From SHAN690 sp023262195 (lineage in GTDB: Bacteria; Bacteroidota; Bacteroidia; Flavobacteriales_G; Salibacteraceae): DNA of 64,000 nt. The stretch lies in assembly GCA_038142005.1 (NCBI GenBank), contig JAYQJE010000007.1, positions 22,129 through 86,128 on the forward strand. Direction: 5' to 3'. Position numbers and translations under genes: made by a program. The notes under the pieces were generated by a model, which was given only the letters and a program-made list of their open reading frames with translations, was not told the origin of the DNA and searched no databases. This document shows positions 9,831-19,581 of this stretch, in pieces; position 1 is the stretch's first letter, and every line of letters begins with the position of its first letter.

Positions 9831-10665
9831 CGATTGTTTCTTCCAACTGATTCAAGGCTTGTGCCAATTGTTCATCATTTGGTGCTACCCCGTGCCACTT
9901 ATGTGTGCCCATCATGAAGTCAACTCCAGCACCCATTTCTGTTTTCATGATGATGACTACTGGTTTGCCTTTGCCACAATGTGATTTTGCGACACTGAGC
10001 GTGTTTAAGACCGTTTGCATGTCGTTTCCATCCATCTCGAGGGTTGTCCATCCGAATGCCTCCCATTTGGCCTTAAGATCGCCCAAAGACATTACGTTGG
10101 AAACGTCTCCATCAATCTGTCTGTTGTTGTAATCAATGGTAGCGATAAGATTGTCCGCCTTAAGATGTGGAGCTGCCATGGCAGCTTCCCAGCATTGACC
10201 CTCCTGTAACTCACCATCGCCATGAAGGCTGTATACGGTATGGGGGTCGTTGTTTAGCTTTTTAGCTAGGGCAGCACCAATGGCTACACTTAAGCCTTGG
10301 CCCAGCGATCCAGAGGCCATTCTAACCCCGGGAAGATCTTCGGCCGTAGTGGGGTGTCCTTGGAGGCGGGAATCAATTTTTCGGAATGTTTCAAGTTCGT
10401 CCACACTAAAAAAACCATGGCGTGCAAGTGTGGCATACCAAACGGGTGAAATGTGGCCATTTGAGAGAAAGAAAATATCCTCGTTTTTACCATCCATGGT
10501 GAATTTCTTGGGGTCGTATTTCATAACCGACCCGTAGAGCGCGGTGAAGAAGTCAGCACATCCTAACGAGCCTCCGGGGTGTCCGCTCGAAACCGCGTGC
10601 ACCATTCTTAAAATATCTCGTCTTATTTGTGTCGAAAGTTGCTCTAAATCTTGCGTGTTAGCCAT
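9820..10665 (-). CDS. Transketolase, N-terminal subunit
   Basis: The 281-residue protein carries the diphosphate-binding half of transketolase: SGHPGGSLGCADFFTALYG, FFLSNGHISPVWYATLARHG, ASGSLGQGLSVAIGAALAKK and the thiamine diphosphate motif LHGDGELQEGQCWEA (GDG-x-NxxE-like). KWHGVAPND near the end is the usual domain border. It is the first gene of a minus-strand operon continuing with the VWA gene, the C-terminal subunit and rlmD. A split transketolase is common in Bacteroidota and archaea; the inserted VWA gene is not something I recall as usual. Confidence 0.95.
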   Translation of the reverse strand: MANTQDLEQLSTQIRRDILRMVHAVSSGHPGGSLGCADFFTALYGSVMKYDPKKFTMDGKNEDIFFLSNGHISPVWYATLARHGFFSVDELETFRKIDSRLQGHPTTAEDLPGVRMASGSLGQGLSVAIGAALAKKLNNDPHTVYSLHGDGELQEGQCWEAAMAAPHLKADNLIATIDYNNRQIDGDVSNVMSLGDLKAKWEAFGWTTLEMDGNDMQTVLNTLSVAKSHCGKGKPVVIIMKTEMGAGVDFMMGTHKWHGVAPNDEQLAQALNQLEETIGDY

Positions 10666-10666
10666 A

Positions 10667-10696
10667 TTGTCTAGGTATGGCGCGAAAATAGATTTG
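10667..10696 (+). promoter_or_regulatory. Bacteroidota-type sigma-A promoter for the 10717 gene
   Basis: TTG at 10667-10669 is followed after 19 bases by TAGATTTG at 10689-10696, an exact match to the TTG-N19-TAnnTTTG pattern of this phylum. The ATG of the gliding-type protein is 20 bases downstream, implying a short leader. Confidence 0.6.
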
Positions 10697-10716
10697 CCTC
10701 TAGGGCCGCACGTCCG

Positions 10717-13700
10717 ATGTTTAAAACTTTTGAGAACTTTGAGACATATTCAAGACCATTGAAATCCGCTCGGACATATCCGTTTTTAAGCCTGACGATG
10801 TTGTTCGTATTGATGCTCAATGCGGGGTTGGCTCAAGTTTCAGGATATCAAGAAAACAAAGGGCAGTGGGACGATGCCGTGACGCATAAGTTGGATATGA
10901 GTCATGGATCACTCTGGCTTGATCGAGAGGGTTGGAGTTTGAGAATGTGGGACGATGACGCTCGCCACGAGGCAATACATCATTTACATGAAAATGACTC
11001 GGCTATCGAAGTTCCAGGCCACGTAATTAAAATGCGATTTGTGGATGGCAAGGCAGTAAATTCGGTGGAGCAGCACGGGAAAAGCACACCTTACTCCAAT
11101 TATTTCATCGGTAATAATCCCAGACATTGGGCCAGTCATGTGCATGCGTATTCCAAGGTCGTGCAGAAAGAAGTTTATAAAGGCGTTGATGTGGTCTACG
11201 AAATGGACGGGCGAAACCCCAAATCGACTTATATTGTGCATCCGGGAAGTGATCCTTCCGTAATTCGATTACGAATTGATGGGCATCGCGGGTTGACCGT
11301 AAAAGACGGTGACCTTCTAATCAAAACCAGTGTAGGTGATGTTTGGGAACGCAGGCTTCGGGTTTTTCAGACCATTAATGGGGTGGAAGAGGTCGTAGAC
11401 GCTCGGTTTAGAGTTCAAGGTTCAAAGGTGTCATTTATTCTAAGAAAATACGATAAGGCGTATCCAATCTATATTGATCCGACCATTATTGCTTCGACAA
11501 ATTCTGGGTCAACTTCAAATTCATTTGGTCACACTGCAACATTTAATGAAGCGGGGCAGATTTACTCCGCAGGACGATGTTTTGGAGCTGGTTATCCGGT
11601 GGACACGGGTTCGTTTCAATCTACCTTTAATGGCGCTCCTGTGGATATGTGTTTGAGTAAATACAATACTGACGGTTCGGAGTTAATTTACGCCACCTAT
11701 ATTGGAGGCAATGGAGAGGATTTGCCGCACTCAATGGTTGCGAATTCATCGGATCATATCATTATTTTAGGTAGCTCAAATTCAGCAGATTATCCATTTT
11801 CACCTGGAGCGATAGATTCTACACATGGTGGTGGAAAAGATGTGGTGCTTACGGTACTCTCAAGTGATGGGTCGCAGCTTATTGGCAGCACGTATGTGGG
11901 AGGTTCCAATGGCGATGGTGTGAATAATCAAATCGTCTATTATGCTGACGATTACCGAGGCGAAGTTGTAGTGGATTCATTGGATAATATTTATGTGGCA
12001 AGCTTTTCTCGATCACCAAATTTTCCGACCACAGCTGGCGTTCTACAAGACACACTTGCTGGTGATCAAGACGGGGTAGTGTTTAAAACGACTCCCAATC
12101 TAGATAGCCTCCATTGGTCTACCTACCTCGGTGGTGCCGACAGAGATGTGGCGTATGCTTTGAAGGTGAGTGATTCTGGTTTCGTATATGTCGTGGGCTC
12201 AACGCGCAGCACGGATTTTCCATTGTTTGGTACTGGAGAAACCACCACACACATTGGTGATGCAGATGCATTTATCGTAAAACTTGATTCGAATGGTGCG
12301 AACATGATCAACGGCACGTACTATGGAACTGCGGCTCGAGATCAGAATTACTTTGTTGAAATTGATGATGAAGGCTATGTATATGCCTTTGGTACCAGTA
12401 ACGGTTCCATTACTTCATCCGCAGGAAAATATGCTGGGCCCGGTTCTGGAGGTTATATAATGAAAATGAATTCCAGCTTGTCGACCACGCAGTGGGTTTC
12501 AACCTTGGGCAACCTTGCTCCAGCAGCTTTCTTGGTTGATAATTGCGACAGAATTTACATATCTGGTCAAGCCGCAGTCGGAGCTCCATTGAACCTTACC
12601 AGCTTTGATACCATCAACGCGGTCAACAGTCTGGGCTTGGCGGGATTTTATTTGATGAAATTATCGCCTGATGCCGAGGATCTTGAATTTGGGAGCTTTT
12701 TTGGTAATAATGGGAGTCACGTTGATGGAGGTACCAGCAGATTTGATAAGCGCGGTGTGGTATACCAGGCAACTTGCAGTAACGGTATTTTTCCAACTAC
12801 AGATTGGGCCTACAGCGACTCAAACCTTACAGGAGCTTACGATAACACGGTGTTTAAAATAGATTTTGCTTCAAATATTGCTCGAGCTTCCATATTGCCT
12901 TCCGATAGTTTATGTGCCAATGCAGAAGCAGAATTTGATAATGAAGGCAGTATTGGAAATGTTCATTTCTGGGACTTTGGTGATGGCTCAACATCCATGG
13001 ATTCGTTGCCGACACATATCTATGATTCTGTGGGCACCTTCAATATTACCTATGTCATTACCGATTCAGGGAATTGTTATGGGTATGACACCGCACACGT
13101 AATTCTGGAGGTTACACCACCGGTAATTCCTGAGATTTTTATCGGAGATACCATTTGTGTGGATTCGGTTCGCCTTTTTGTAGACACCATACAGTTTGTT
13201 GATTTTACTTGGAGCAATGGTTCTAATGATTGGGAAACTTACGTTTCAAATAGTGGAGTCTACAGCGTCACCACTACTGCAGCGTTGCAATGCGTTCATT
13301 CAGATAGTTTGAATGTAGATTTTACTCCCGCATATCACTTTGAACTATCGGATACGGGCATTTGTGAATTGGGCTCACCAATTTTCGGCCCTTCTGAGGC
13401 CTTGTCATACAGCTGGAGTACTGGTGACAGCACACGATCTACAATAATCACAGAAACCGGTCTATATAGTCTTACTGCAAGCAATGGGCTCTGTTTGGAC
13501 ACCCAGTCGTTGAATGTGTTCGTTGCATTTGCTGACTTCGGAGCTTCAGATACATTTACATGTACGGATGAATTGGTCCTGAGTGTCAATCACTCGGGGG
13601 AAAGCGTTTTGTGGAGTACAAATGAGACTACTGACAGCATCACCGTAACTAATACTGGTGAATATTGGGTTGAAGCTTCTACCGGTTTTTGCTCAAGCAT

Positions 13701-14637
13701 TGACACGATTAACGTGGATTTTAACCCACAATTGGTGGAGCTGGGTGATGATTTTGTAGCATGTGGAAGTGCTCAACTTTCCGCTCTTGGGGATTATGAA
13801 TCCATCGCTTGGAACACAGGAGACACAACCAAACAGATCATTATTGATTCTTCAGGCAGGTATCGAGTTACGGTTTGGGATAAGGGCTGTAAGGATGTTG
13901 ATACGATCAATGTGGAGGTGCAACACTTAAAATTTGCCTTAGATACAGCCATTGCATGCGACATAGACAGTGCTATCCTCAGTGCTCCCGTTGAAAATGA
14001 AGCGATTTATCTATGGAGCACAGGAGATACCGTAGATTCGATTGTTGCCCTAGAAAATGGTGCGTATTGGGTGTCTGTTAGAACTCCACATTGCAGCAAT
14101 ACCGACACAGTAGAATTGTTATTTATTTCTACTCCAAAGTATAGTATCGGGGAGGATACGGCAATGTGTATTGGCGAAAGGTTGCGTTTAAGTCCGGATA
14201 GTATATACGGTCAAGTAAGCTGGAATACGGGTGACACAATAAACAGTTTGGATGTGCTTACCTCGGGTACCTACATTGTTACTCAAGCATATAAGTCCTG
14301 CCCTCGACAAGACACCATTGAGGTGACCATGCGGTCCTTAATTGCTGATTCACTCGGTATGGTAAATAATGTAATGACCCCCAATAATGACAAAATCAAC
14401 GATGAATTGGCCTTTTACATTGAACCCGAACTCGTGACTGACTACCAATTGTTAGTCTATGATCGATGGGGGTTAAAAGTTTTTGAAACAACGGAGCTAT
14501 TGGAAAGGTGGGATGGAGTTAGGCCCAATGGCGAACCCGCACCAGATGGCACCTATTTCTACATCATGAAAGCGAAAACAGTTTGCATTCAGAAACCTTA
14601 TTTAGAGGTGATGGACAATGTTACCTTGTTTCGATAA
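10717..14637 (+). CDS. Large secreted protein: SBBP-like propeller, PKD, tandem Ig-like repeats and type B sorting (CHU_C) domain
   Basis: The 1306-residue protein has a signal segment (LTMLFVLMLNAGLAQ) and an N-terminal region beginning GYQENKGQWD, typical of large flavobacterial cell-surface proteins. SBBP-type repeats follow (YIGGNGEDLPHSM, YVGGSNGDGVNN, YLGGADRDVAYA). Next come a PKD domain (FWDFGDGSTSMDSLPTHIYD), six Cys-containing repeats with WSTGDT-like cores between about 13195 and 14335, and a C-terminal domain with MTPNNDKINDEL, VYDRWGLKVFE and PDGTYFYI. That last domain is the gliding-motility-associated C-terminal (TIGR04131) signal for T9SS export and surface attachment. Likely an adhesin. 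The gene is divergent from transketolase and monocistronic. Confidence 0.92.
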   Translation: MFKTFENFETYSRPLKSARTYPFLSLTMLFVLMLNAGLAQVSGYQENKGQWDDAVTHKLDMSHGSLWLDREGWSLRMWDDDARHEAIHHLHENDSAIEVPGHVIKMRFVDGKAVNSVEQHGKSTPYSNYFIGNNPRHWASHVHAYSKVVQKEVYKGVDVVYEMDGRNPKSTYIVHPGSDPSVIRLRIDGHRGLTVKDGDLLIKTSVGDVWERRLRVFQTINGVEEVVDARFRVQGSKVSFILRKYDKAYPIYIDPTIIASTNSGSTSNSFGHTATFNEAGQIYSAGRCFGAGYPVDTGSFQSTFNGAPVDMCLSKYNTDGSELIYATYIGGNGEDLPHSMVANSSDHIIILGSSNSADYPFSPGAIDSTHGGGKDVVLTVLSSDGSQLIGSTYVGGSNGDGVNNQIVYYADDYRGEVVVDSLDNIYVASFSRSPNFPTTAGVLQDTLAGDQDGVVFKTTPNLDSLHWSTYLGGADRDVAYALKVSDSGFVYVVGSTRSTDFPLFGTGETTTHIGDADAFIVKLDSNGANMINGTYYGTAARDQNYFVEIDDEGYVYAFGTSNGSITSSAGKYAGPGSGGYIMKMNSSLSTTQWVSTLGNLAPAAFLVDNCDRIYISGQAAVGAPLNLTSFDTINAVNSLGLAGFYLMKLSPDAEDLEFGSFFGNNGSHVDGGTSRFDKRGVVYQATCSNGIFPTTDWAYSDSNLTGAYDNTVFKIDFASNIARASILPSDSLCANAEAEFDNEGSIGNVHFWDFGDGSTSMDSLPTHIYDSVGTFNITYVITDSGNCYGYDTAHVILEVTPPVIPEIFIGDTICVDSVRLFVDTIQFVDFTWSNGSNDWETYVSNSGVYSVTTTAALQCVHSDSLNVDFTPAYHFELSDTGICELGSPIFGPSEALSYSWSTGDSTRSTIITETGLYSLTASNGLCLDTQSLNVFVAFADFGASDTFTCTDELVLSVNHSGESVLWSTNETTDSITVTNTGEYWVEASTGFCSSIDTINVDFNPQLVELGDDFVACGSAQLSALGDYESIAWNTGDTTKQIIIDSSGRYRVTVWDKGCKDVDTINVEVQHLKFALDTAIACDIDSAILSAPVENEAIYLWSTGDTVDSIVALENGAYWVSVRTPHCSNTDTVELLFISTPKYSIGEDTAMCIGERLRLSPDSIYGQVSWNTGDTINSLDVLTSGTYIVTQAYKSCPRQDTIEVTMRSLIADSLGMVNNVMTPNNDKINDELAFYIEPELVTDYQLLVYDRWGLKVFETTELLERWDGVRPNGEPAPDGTYFYIMKAKTVCIQKPYLEVMDNVTLFR

Positions 14638-14648
14638 GCCGGACGATT

Positions 14649-15383
14649 TTAGGATTTGGTACATTTTAGTACCACCTCAGTGGTCGAGTAACCGTTTCTG
14701 TTACCAGCTGACTCATCAAATTCCAGTATTGAAACCTTGAAACCTTGATTCTTTAACCGTTGACTTAATCCATCCATTGAGTAGATGCGCACGTGGTCTT
14801 CTTGTCCAAAGTGTTCAAGTCGTGCTTCAGGGGAGGTAATGGCTTCATTCTCGTAGATATCACCTTGCTTGAATGGGGTTTGTATCAGGCAGGTTCCCTT
14901 ATCATTCAAAACGCGAAAAAGCTCAGACATAGCCATCGAGTCATTAGGCACATGCTCCAGGATATGATAGCAAATTATAAGATCAACCGATCCCGACTCC
15001 ATGGGTAGCTTGGTAATATCATACTTGTGATCGGCTATGAAGTCATCAGATAAATCAGTAGCGATGTAGTTGATCGTAAGTTGATGCATTTTTCGATACA
15101 GGCATCTTGATGGAGAAAAGTCGAGCACAGTTATGTCATCATTCAGCCCCATTTGGTTCAGGATATTCCAGAGCCTGCGGTTTCTTGCAATGCTTCCGCA
15201 CGAAGGACAGATGGTGTGACTATCACTCTCTATAAATGCGCTAAAGGAACCTTCACAAACATTGCAATACACGTTGCTTCCAGAATATCTTATGGCGTAG
15301 AGCTTACGCAGCCAAGGCTCTGACTTATGAAGCCATTGGCCAGGTAAAGCCTTGATTAATAAGTTTTTTATGGCCTTATACAT
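14649..15383 (-). CDS. Class I SAM-dependent methyltransferase with zinc ribbon
   Basis: Residues ~40-65 contain two Cys pairs (YCNVCEG and ICPSCGS) forming a probable zinc ribbon. A Methyltransf_11-type domain follows, with VLDFSPS (SAM motif I), IATDLSDD, and LIICYHILEHVPND (motif with HILEH). The C-terminus includes EHFGQEDHVRIYSMDGL. Such zinc-ribbon methyltransferases often sit in surface-polysaccharide or secondary-metabolite loci, but here it is isolated and convergent with the adhesin gene, so the substrate is unknown. Length 244 residues; start at 15383 is the only in-frame ATG before the conserved region. Confidence 0.82.
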   Translation of the reverse strand: MYKAIKNLLIKALPGQWLHKSEPWLRKLYAIRYSGSNVYCNVCEGSFSAFIESDSHTICPSCGSIARNRRLWNILNQMGLNDDITVLDFSPSRCLYRKMHQLTINYIATDLSDDFIADHKYDITKLPMESGSVDLIICYHILEHVPNDSMAMSELFRVLNDKGTCLIQTPFKQGDIYENEAITSPEARLEHFGQEDHVRIYSMDGLSQRLKNQGFKVSILEFDESAGNRNGYSTTEVVLKCTKS

Positions 15384-15512
15384 ACTATCGAGTGCGAGCC
15401 TGAGTGTTTGATGATGACCACATCCAAGTTGCTCAACACTGGTGCGTTTAAAATTATGATCGGCTCAAAATTACCCACACTTTCACTACCGTACTTTGGC
15501 TTCCGTTAAACT

Positions 15513-16296
15513 ATGGCAGAATACGGTATCAGCACCCTTAGCATTATTCCTGGCAGGAATGAACCGGCAGATGCCGCTGAACAAGTTACGCAGCTGCTTT
15601 TCGGGAGTTTTATCAAGTAAAAGAAGCACGCAAAACCTGGATCAGAATCCTAACGGTTTACGATAATTATGAGTGCTGGATCGATCGCAAGCAGCATTAC
15701 CCAATATCCGATAAATATGCTCAAAGGCTTTTGAAGCAAAAATTCATTCCGGTGAGCCTCGAGGTGGTCGGTTTATTAACTCAGGTGGATAGTCGAAGCA
15801 TTATACCAATAATGGCAGGAAGCTCGCTACCATTTTTCAAGGATGGAGAGTGCAATATCGATGGGGTAAAATACCGTTTTGACGGCCAAGCTTTGTTGAA
15901 GGCTGACAAGAAGAATCATCTGGCCTTGATAAACCATGCAGAGTTGTATTTGAATACACCTTACCTCTGGGGAGGAAGGCATCCATTTGGTATTGATTGC
16001 TCTGGTTTTACGCAGATTTGTTATAAAATGATTGGTGTGGCCATTCCAAGGGATGCTTATCAGCAGGCAGAGCTTGGGCACTCTTTAAGTTTTATTGAAG
16101 AGGCTCAGCCCGGAGATTTGGCTTTTTTGACAACCCAGAGGGTAAGATTACACATGTCGGGCTAATGCTGGAGAATAATCGGATTATTCATGCTTCGGGT
16201 AAAGTGCGCATTGATAGAATTGACCATCAGGGGATCTATAATGATGAGCTCAACGACTATAGTCATCGACTACGCATCATTAAGCGAGTACTTTAA
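15513..16296 (+). CDS. NlpC/P60 family (C40) cell-wall peptidase, two frame breaks
   Basis: After an N-terminal SH3-like region (MAEYGISTLSIIP, KTWIRILTVYDNYECWID) comes the NlpC/P60 domain: YLWGGRHPFGIDCSGFTQ with the catalytic Cys, then ITHVGLMLENNRIIHASG with the catalytic His. The enzyme should hydrolyse D-gamma-glutamyl-diaminopimelate links in peptidoglycan. Three frames are needed. One extra G in the run at 15603-15605 gives LLFGEFYQVKE, and one extra T in the T6 run at 16123-16128 gives LAFFDNPEGKITHVG. Both repairs restore conserved sequence exactly at homopolymers, so this is one gene. It ends 8 bases before the convergent dihydroorotase-like gene. Confidence 0.88.
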
Positions 16297-16304
16297 AAAT
16301 TCGA

Positions 16305-17543
16305 TTAGCTCAAACGGATTACTCTACCCAATAGTTCCTTTTTGAATTCCGGAGAGTTGTGTGATTTTGAAGCACAGTTGTCGAGGTCATAAATCCACGA
16401 TTCATTTGGTGCAAACATCGTGATGTCAAAGCGGCTACCCACCGATAATTCTGGTGCTTGCAGCCCTAAAATTTGTCTTGGTCTTAATGCTGCAGCCTGC
16501 ACAATGCCAGCCCATTTTAAGTCATCAAGCTTTTCATTTACAAGCGGAAGCATGGTTTCGAGCATCGTCATGCCATAAGCGGCATGCTCAAATTCACAGT
16601 CTTTGGCTTCAATGTTCACTGGTGTGTGGTCGCTTACGACAACATCAATGGTGCCATCGAGCACAGCATCTAAAAGAGCTCTTTGCGTTTCTTTTGAGCG
16701 CAGTGCTGGTTGTGTCTTGAAGTTGGTATCAAAGTCGTTGAGTGCAGACTCGTTATAGATCAAATTATGCATGGAAACCCCAGCGGTGATTGACAGTCCT
16801 TTGCTTTTGGCTGTGCGAATCAAATCAATTGATCCAATGCTAGAGACATTGGAAACATGAAGACGTGAACCTGTATATTCCAATAAATAGATGTCGCGAT
16901 TCAACATGATTTCTTCAGAAAGCTCAGGAGATTGCTTTATCCCCAGCGAGACATTGTTTCTACTCTCATTGACCATTCCACCTGGACTCACAGACTCGTC
17001 ATAAGGGAAGGCACTAATCCAGCCACCAAATGGTTTGACGTACTCTAGTGCACGCTTCATCAAATTGGTGTCGTAAATCGGTGACTTACCATCGGTAAAC
17101 CCGATTGCTCCTTGCTGCTGCATATCAAACATCTCAGAGAGCTGCTTACCCGAACACCCTTTGCTTAGAGCCCCGTAGGGTAGTAGCTTTACACCATTGC
17201 TAGCATTGTGTTTGGCGATATTCCGAATTTGAGCGGCATTATCAACGGCTGGCTCGGTGGTGGGTAATAGGCACACATGACTGAACCCGCCTCGGGCCGC
17301 TGCATCGGAAATTGAGTTCAGATTTTCGAGGTATTCATTGCCGGGTTCACCGCAAGTGGCTTGCAAATCGATAAGGCTCGGAAATCCAATCAAACCATCA
17401 AATTCGATAAGTTGATCTGAGGTTTGGCTGATTTGGTTTTCAATTTCTAGGACAATCCCGTCTTCTAAGAGCACATCTACTTTACGCCCATCCCATACCG
17501 TGTTTGGATAGTGAAGTGTTAGGTTCTTTATTAAAGTTTTCAT
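16305..17543 (-). CDS. Dihydroorotase-like protein lacking the HxH metal motif
   Basis: The 412-residue amidohydrolase-fold protein aligns with class I dihydroorotases: SLIDLQATCGEPGNEYLENL, ARGGFSHVCLLPTTEPAVD, KTQPALRSKETQRALLDAV and VVSDHTPVNIEAKD. The DxHxHxREPG metal-binding loop has become DLQATCGEPG, so both His ligands are missing. The TPHHL loop is also altered (SMHNL), while the late Asp of SDHTP remains. This fits the catalytically dead PyrC-like proteins that support aspartate carbamoyltransferase in some bacteria, but that role is inference. It overlaps the BatA-like gene by 4 bases (ATGA). Confidence 0.85.
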   Translation of the reverse strand: MKTLIKNLTLHYPNTVWDGRKVDVLLEDGIVLEIENQISQTSDQLIEFDGLIGFPSLIDLQATCGEPGNEYLENLNSISDAAARGGFSHVCLLPTTEPAVDNAAQIRNIAKHNASNGVKLLPYGALSKGCSGKQLSEMFDMQQQGAIGFTDGKSPIYDTNLMKRALEYVKPFGGWISAFPYDESVSPGGMVNESRNNVSLGIKQSPELSEEIMLNRDIYLLEYTGSRLHVSNVSSIGSIDLIRTAKSKGLSITAGVSMHNLIYNESALNDFDTNFKTQPALRSKETQRALLDAVLDGTIDVVVSDHTPVNIEAKDCEFEHAAYGMTMLETMLPLVNEKLDDLKWAGIVQAAALRPRQILGLQAPELSVGSRFDITMFAPNESWIYDLDNCASKSHNSPEFKKELLGRVIRLS

Positions 17544-19543
17544 GACTTTAAAAGTTTGATCAGGATGGTTTCACCCATCAATAATATAAACGCAGATAGA
17601 ATGAACCAATACCAGAGTTCAGTATTCATGTCTGCCATAGCCAAATTTGAGCTTGTTTCAATTTCTATGGCTGCATACAACTGAACATCATTTGATGCGG
17701 ACTGAAGCATGGTAATGATTTCTTGGTCGCTAAGGTTGGTGAGTTGGCTTTCATTTCTATCCAAGTTAAAGGCCAGGTTGATGGATTCTCTGTCTGCGTC
17801 ACCTAATTCATAGAAACCTTGCAGTAGCTCTAATCCTGATAGTGAAATTCCTCTGAACGCTTTTCCTACATTATACGTTCTATCTGTAGTTAAATGCCTC
17901 AGCCTAGGTGCTTCCGATTCAATCTTGTTAACGCTCACGACCTTTGTTGATGTAGAGTAGGAGAGTGGTTGTTCAACTCCAGAACGCAGAGCCATATTAA
18001 ATACTGTGGGTACAAAGAGGGCGTGGTTTCTGAAGTTGGTGTTGGCATCATCCAGTGATGTAGGGATAATATATAATCGACCATTTGCACTCGGTATCAC
18101 AGATACTAGAACATCTCCATTATAGAGGTTGATCAAACCTTCTAATTGATTTCCTCCAACGCTGTGGTAACCGTGCACCCGCGGAAAGTTCAGATCCTTA
18201 GGTACAGACTCAAAAACTTCATCAAATACTATGTCTTGTGTGGTAAGCTCATTTGCATCGATGGTATCATTTCTCCAACCTTTGAAATCTACCTTAAACT
18301 CCTCCGAAATCAATTCCTGAGAAGTTTTCGTTACACCTTCAGGAAGGGTAATTAACACATTATACCCTTCGTTCAACGTGTTTTGAATAATGGATAGCAA
18401 CCCACTGCTCCAGTCTTCAATATCATTTAAGATCAATAGATTGGTTTCAGATAGGGAATCTTGAATAATGGACTTCTCATTAAAGAATTGATAGGCAACT
18501 CCTTCATCATCAAACAGTTTTTCAAAAGCTTTGACCTTGGTGGATGTGCCCCGGATTTCTGCAACTCTAATGTCTTTCTTTGGCTTTATAGCAACATAGT
18601 ATTCATTGTCAAAAGAAATCGGAACATCATCTGTGCTGATGGTCACCAAGTATGGCCGAGGTTCTGGAAACGTCAATATTAAGTGTGTATCAATACTGCT
18701 ATTGGCTTCAAGATTCAAATTAATGCTACCAAGCATTTGGTTCGGTGTTGATGTTTCGATGATTTGATCTTGAACCAATGTTTGTCCGTGGTTACTGATG
18801 GTAAGGTTAAGCTTGAAAGGCACGCCAACCTGAATCAAGGGCTCAGAAACCCAAGCGCTGTCAATCGAAATGTTTTTATTGAAGTCACCACGATATTGCA
18901 CTAGACGAATTGCTGTATTTGAATCGGCCACCGTCTCTAAAGAATCTGTTGGGAAATTGAAATCGCTTAGGTAATATAAAATTGACTTTGTGTAGTCATG
19001 CTCAATCTTTTGAGACTGGTGATGCTTCCAAAGTTCACTTGGTGTGAGCGTTTTTGTTGTGAACTCAACTTGATCTATGGCCTTAATGATGCCCTGTGCA
19101 TCAAAAACCCATCTCGACTCTGGAGCCAGATCATGTGTCAGCAATTGAAACTTAGTCTCATTGCCGTATGATTCAATGATCTGATAGGCGTCTTGCTGAG
19201 CTTGCTTTAGTAGGTTAGAATTTTCCACTTCATTTTGCATACTCAATGTGTTGTCGATCAAAATGGCAATCACAGGTGAATCATCTATGTCGCTTGACAT
19301 AGCAGCTGGTATGATTGGTTCTGCAAAGGCAAGTACAACCAAAGCCAACGTGAGCACGCGCATCAACAGAATGAGTAAATGCTTCAGTTGATTTTGTGTG
19401 TGTGATTGAGTTTGGACCTGCTTCAGTAAAGAAATGTCCGAGAACTTAATTTGACGATACCTCCTGAATTGGAATAGGTGTATAATGATCGGAATTCCGA
19501 GTAGCCCAAGTGCCCAAAGAAAGGATGGTGAGCTAAAGATCAT
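17540..19543 (-). CDS. BatA-type membrane protein with VWA-like domain
   Basis: The N-terminus (FLWALGLLGIPIIIHLFQFR, then LLILLMRVLTLALVVLAFAEP) is the BatA N-terminal domain (TIGR02226): two membrane helices joined by a basic loop. A VWA-like segment follows (IAILIDNTLSMQNEVENSNL), then a long beta-rich region (DQIIETSTPNQ, LILTFPEPRPY) and a final membrane helix (WYWFILSAFILLMGETILI). Length is 667 residues. Such proteins are common next to dihydroorotase genes in Bacteroidota and are thought to work in the cell envelope; their precise function is not known to me. It is translationally coupled to the downstream dihydroorotase-like gene. Confidence 0.85.
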   Translation of the reverse strand: MIFSSPSFLWALGLLGIPIIIHLFQFRRYRQIKFSDISLLKQVQTQSHTQNQLKHLLILLMRVLTLALVVLAFAEPIIPAAMSSDIDDSPVIAILIDNTLSMQNEVENSNLLKQAQQDAYQIIESYGNETKFQLLTHDLAPESRWVFDAQGIIKAIDQVEFTTKTLTPSELWKHHQSQKIEHDYTKSILYYLSDFNFPTDSLETVADSNTAIRLVQYRGDFNKNISIDSAWVSEPLIQVGVPFKLNLTISNHGQTLVQDQIIETSTPNQMLGSINLNLEANSSIDTHLILTFPEPRPYLVTISTDDVPISFDNEYYVAIKPKKDIRVAEIRGTSTKVKAFEKLFDDEGVAYQFFNEKSIIQDSLSETNLLILNDIEDWSSGLLSIIQNTLNEGYNVLITLPEGVTKTSQELISEEFKVDFKGWRNDTIDANELTTQDIVFDEVFESVPKDLNFPRVHGYHSVGGNQLEGLINLYNGDVLVSVIPSANGRLYIIPTSLDDANTNFRNHALFVPTVFNMALRSGVEQPLSYSTSTKVVSVNKIESEAPRLRHLTTDRTYNVGKAFRGISLSGLELLQGFYELGDADRESINLAFNLDRNESQLTNLSDQEIITMLQSASNDVQLYAAIEIETSSNLAMADMNTELWYWFILSAFILLMGETILIKLLKS

Positions 19544-19581
19544 TAAAGCGCGAATTTACTCAATGATCGCAATGCAGCGCT

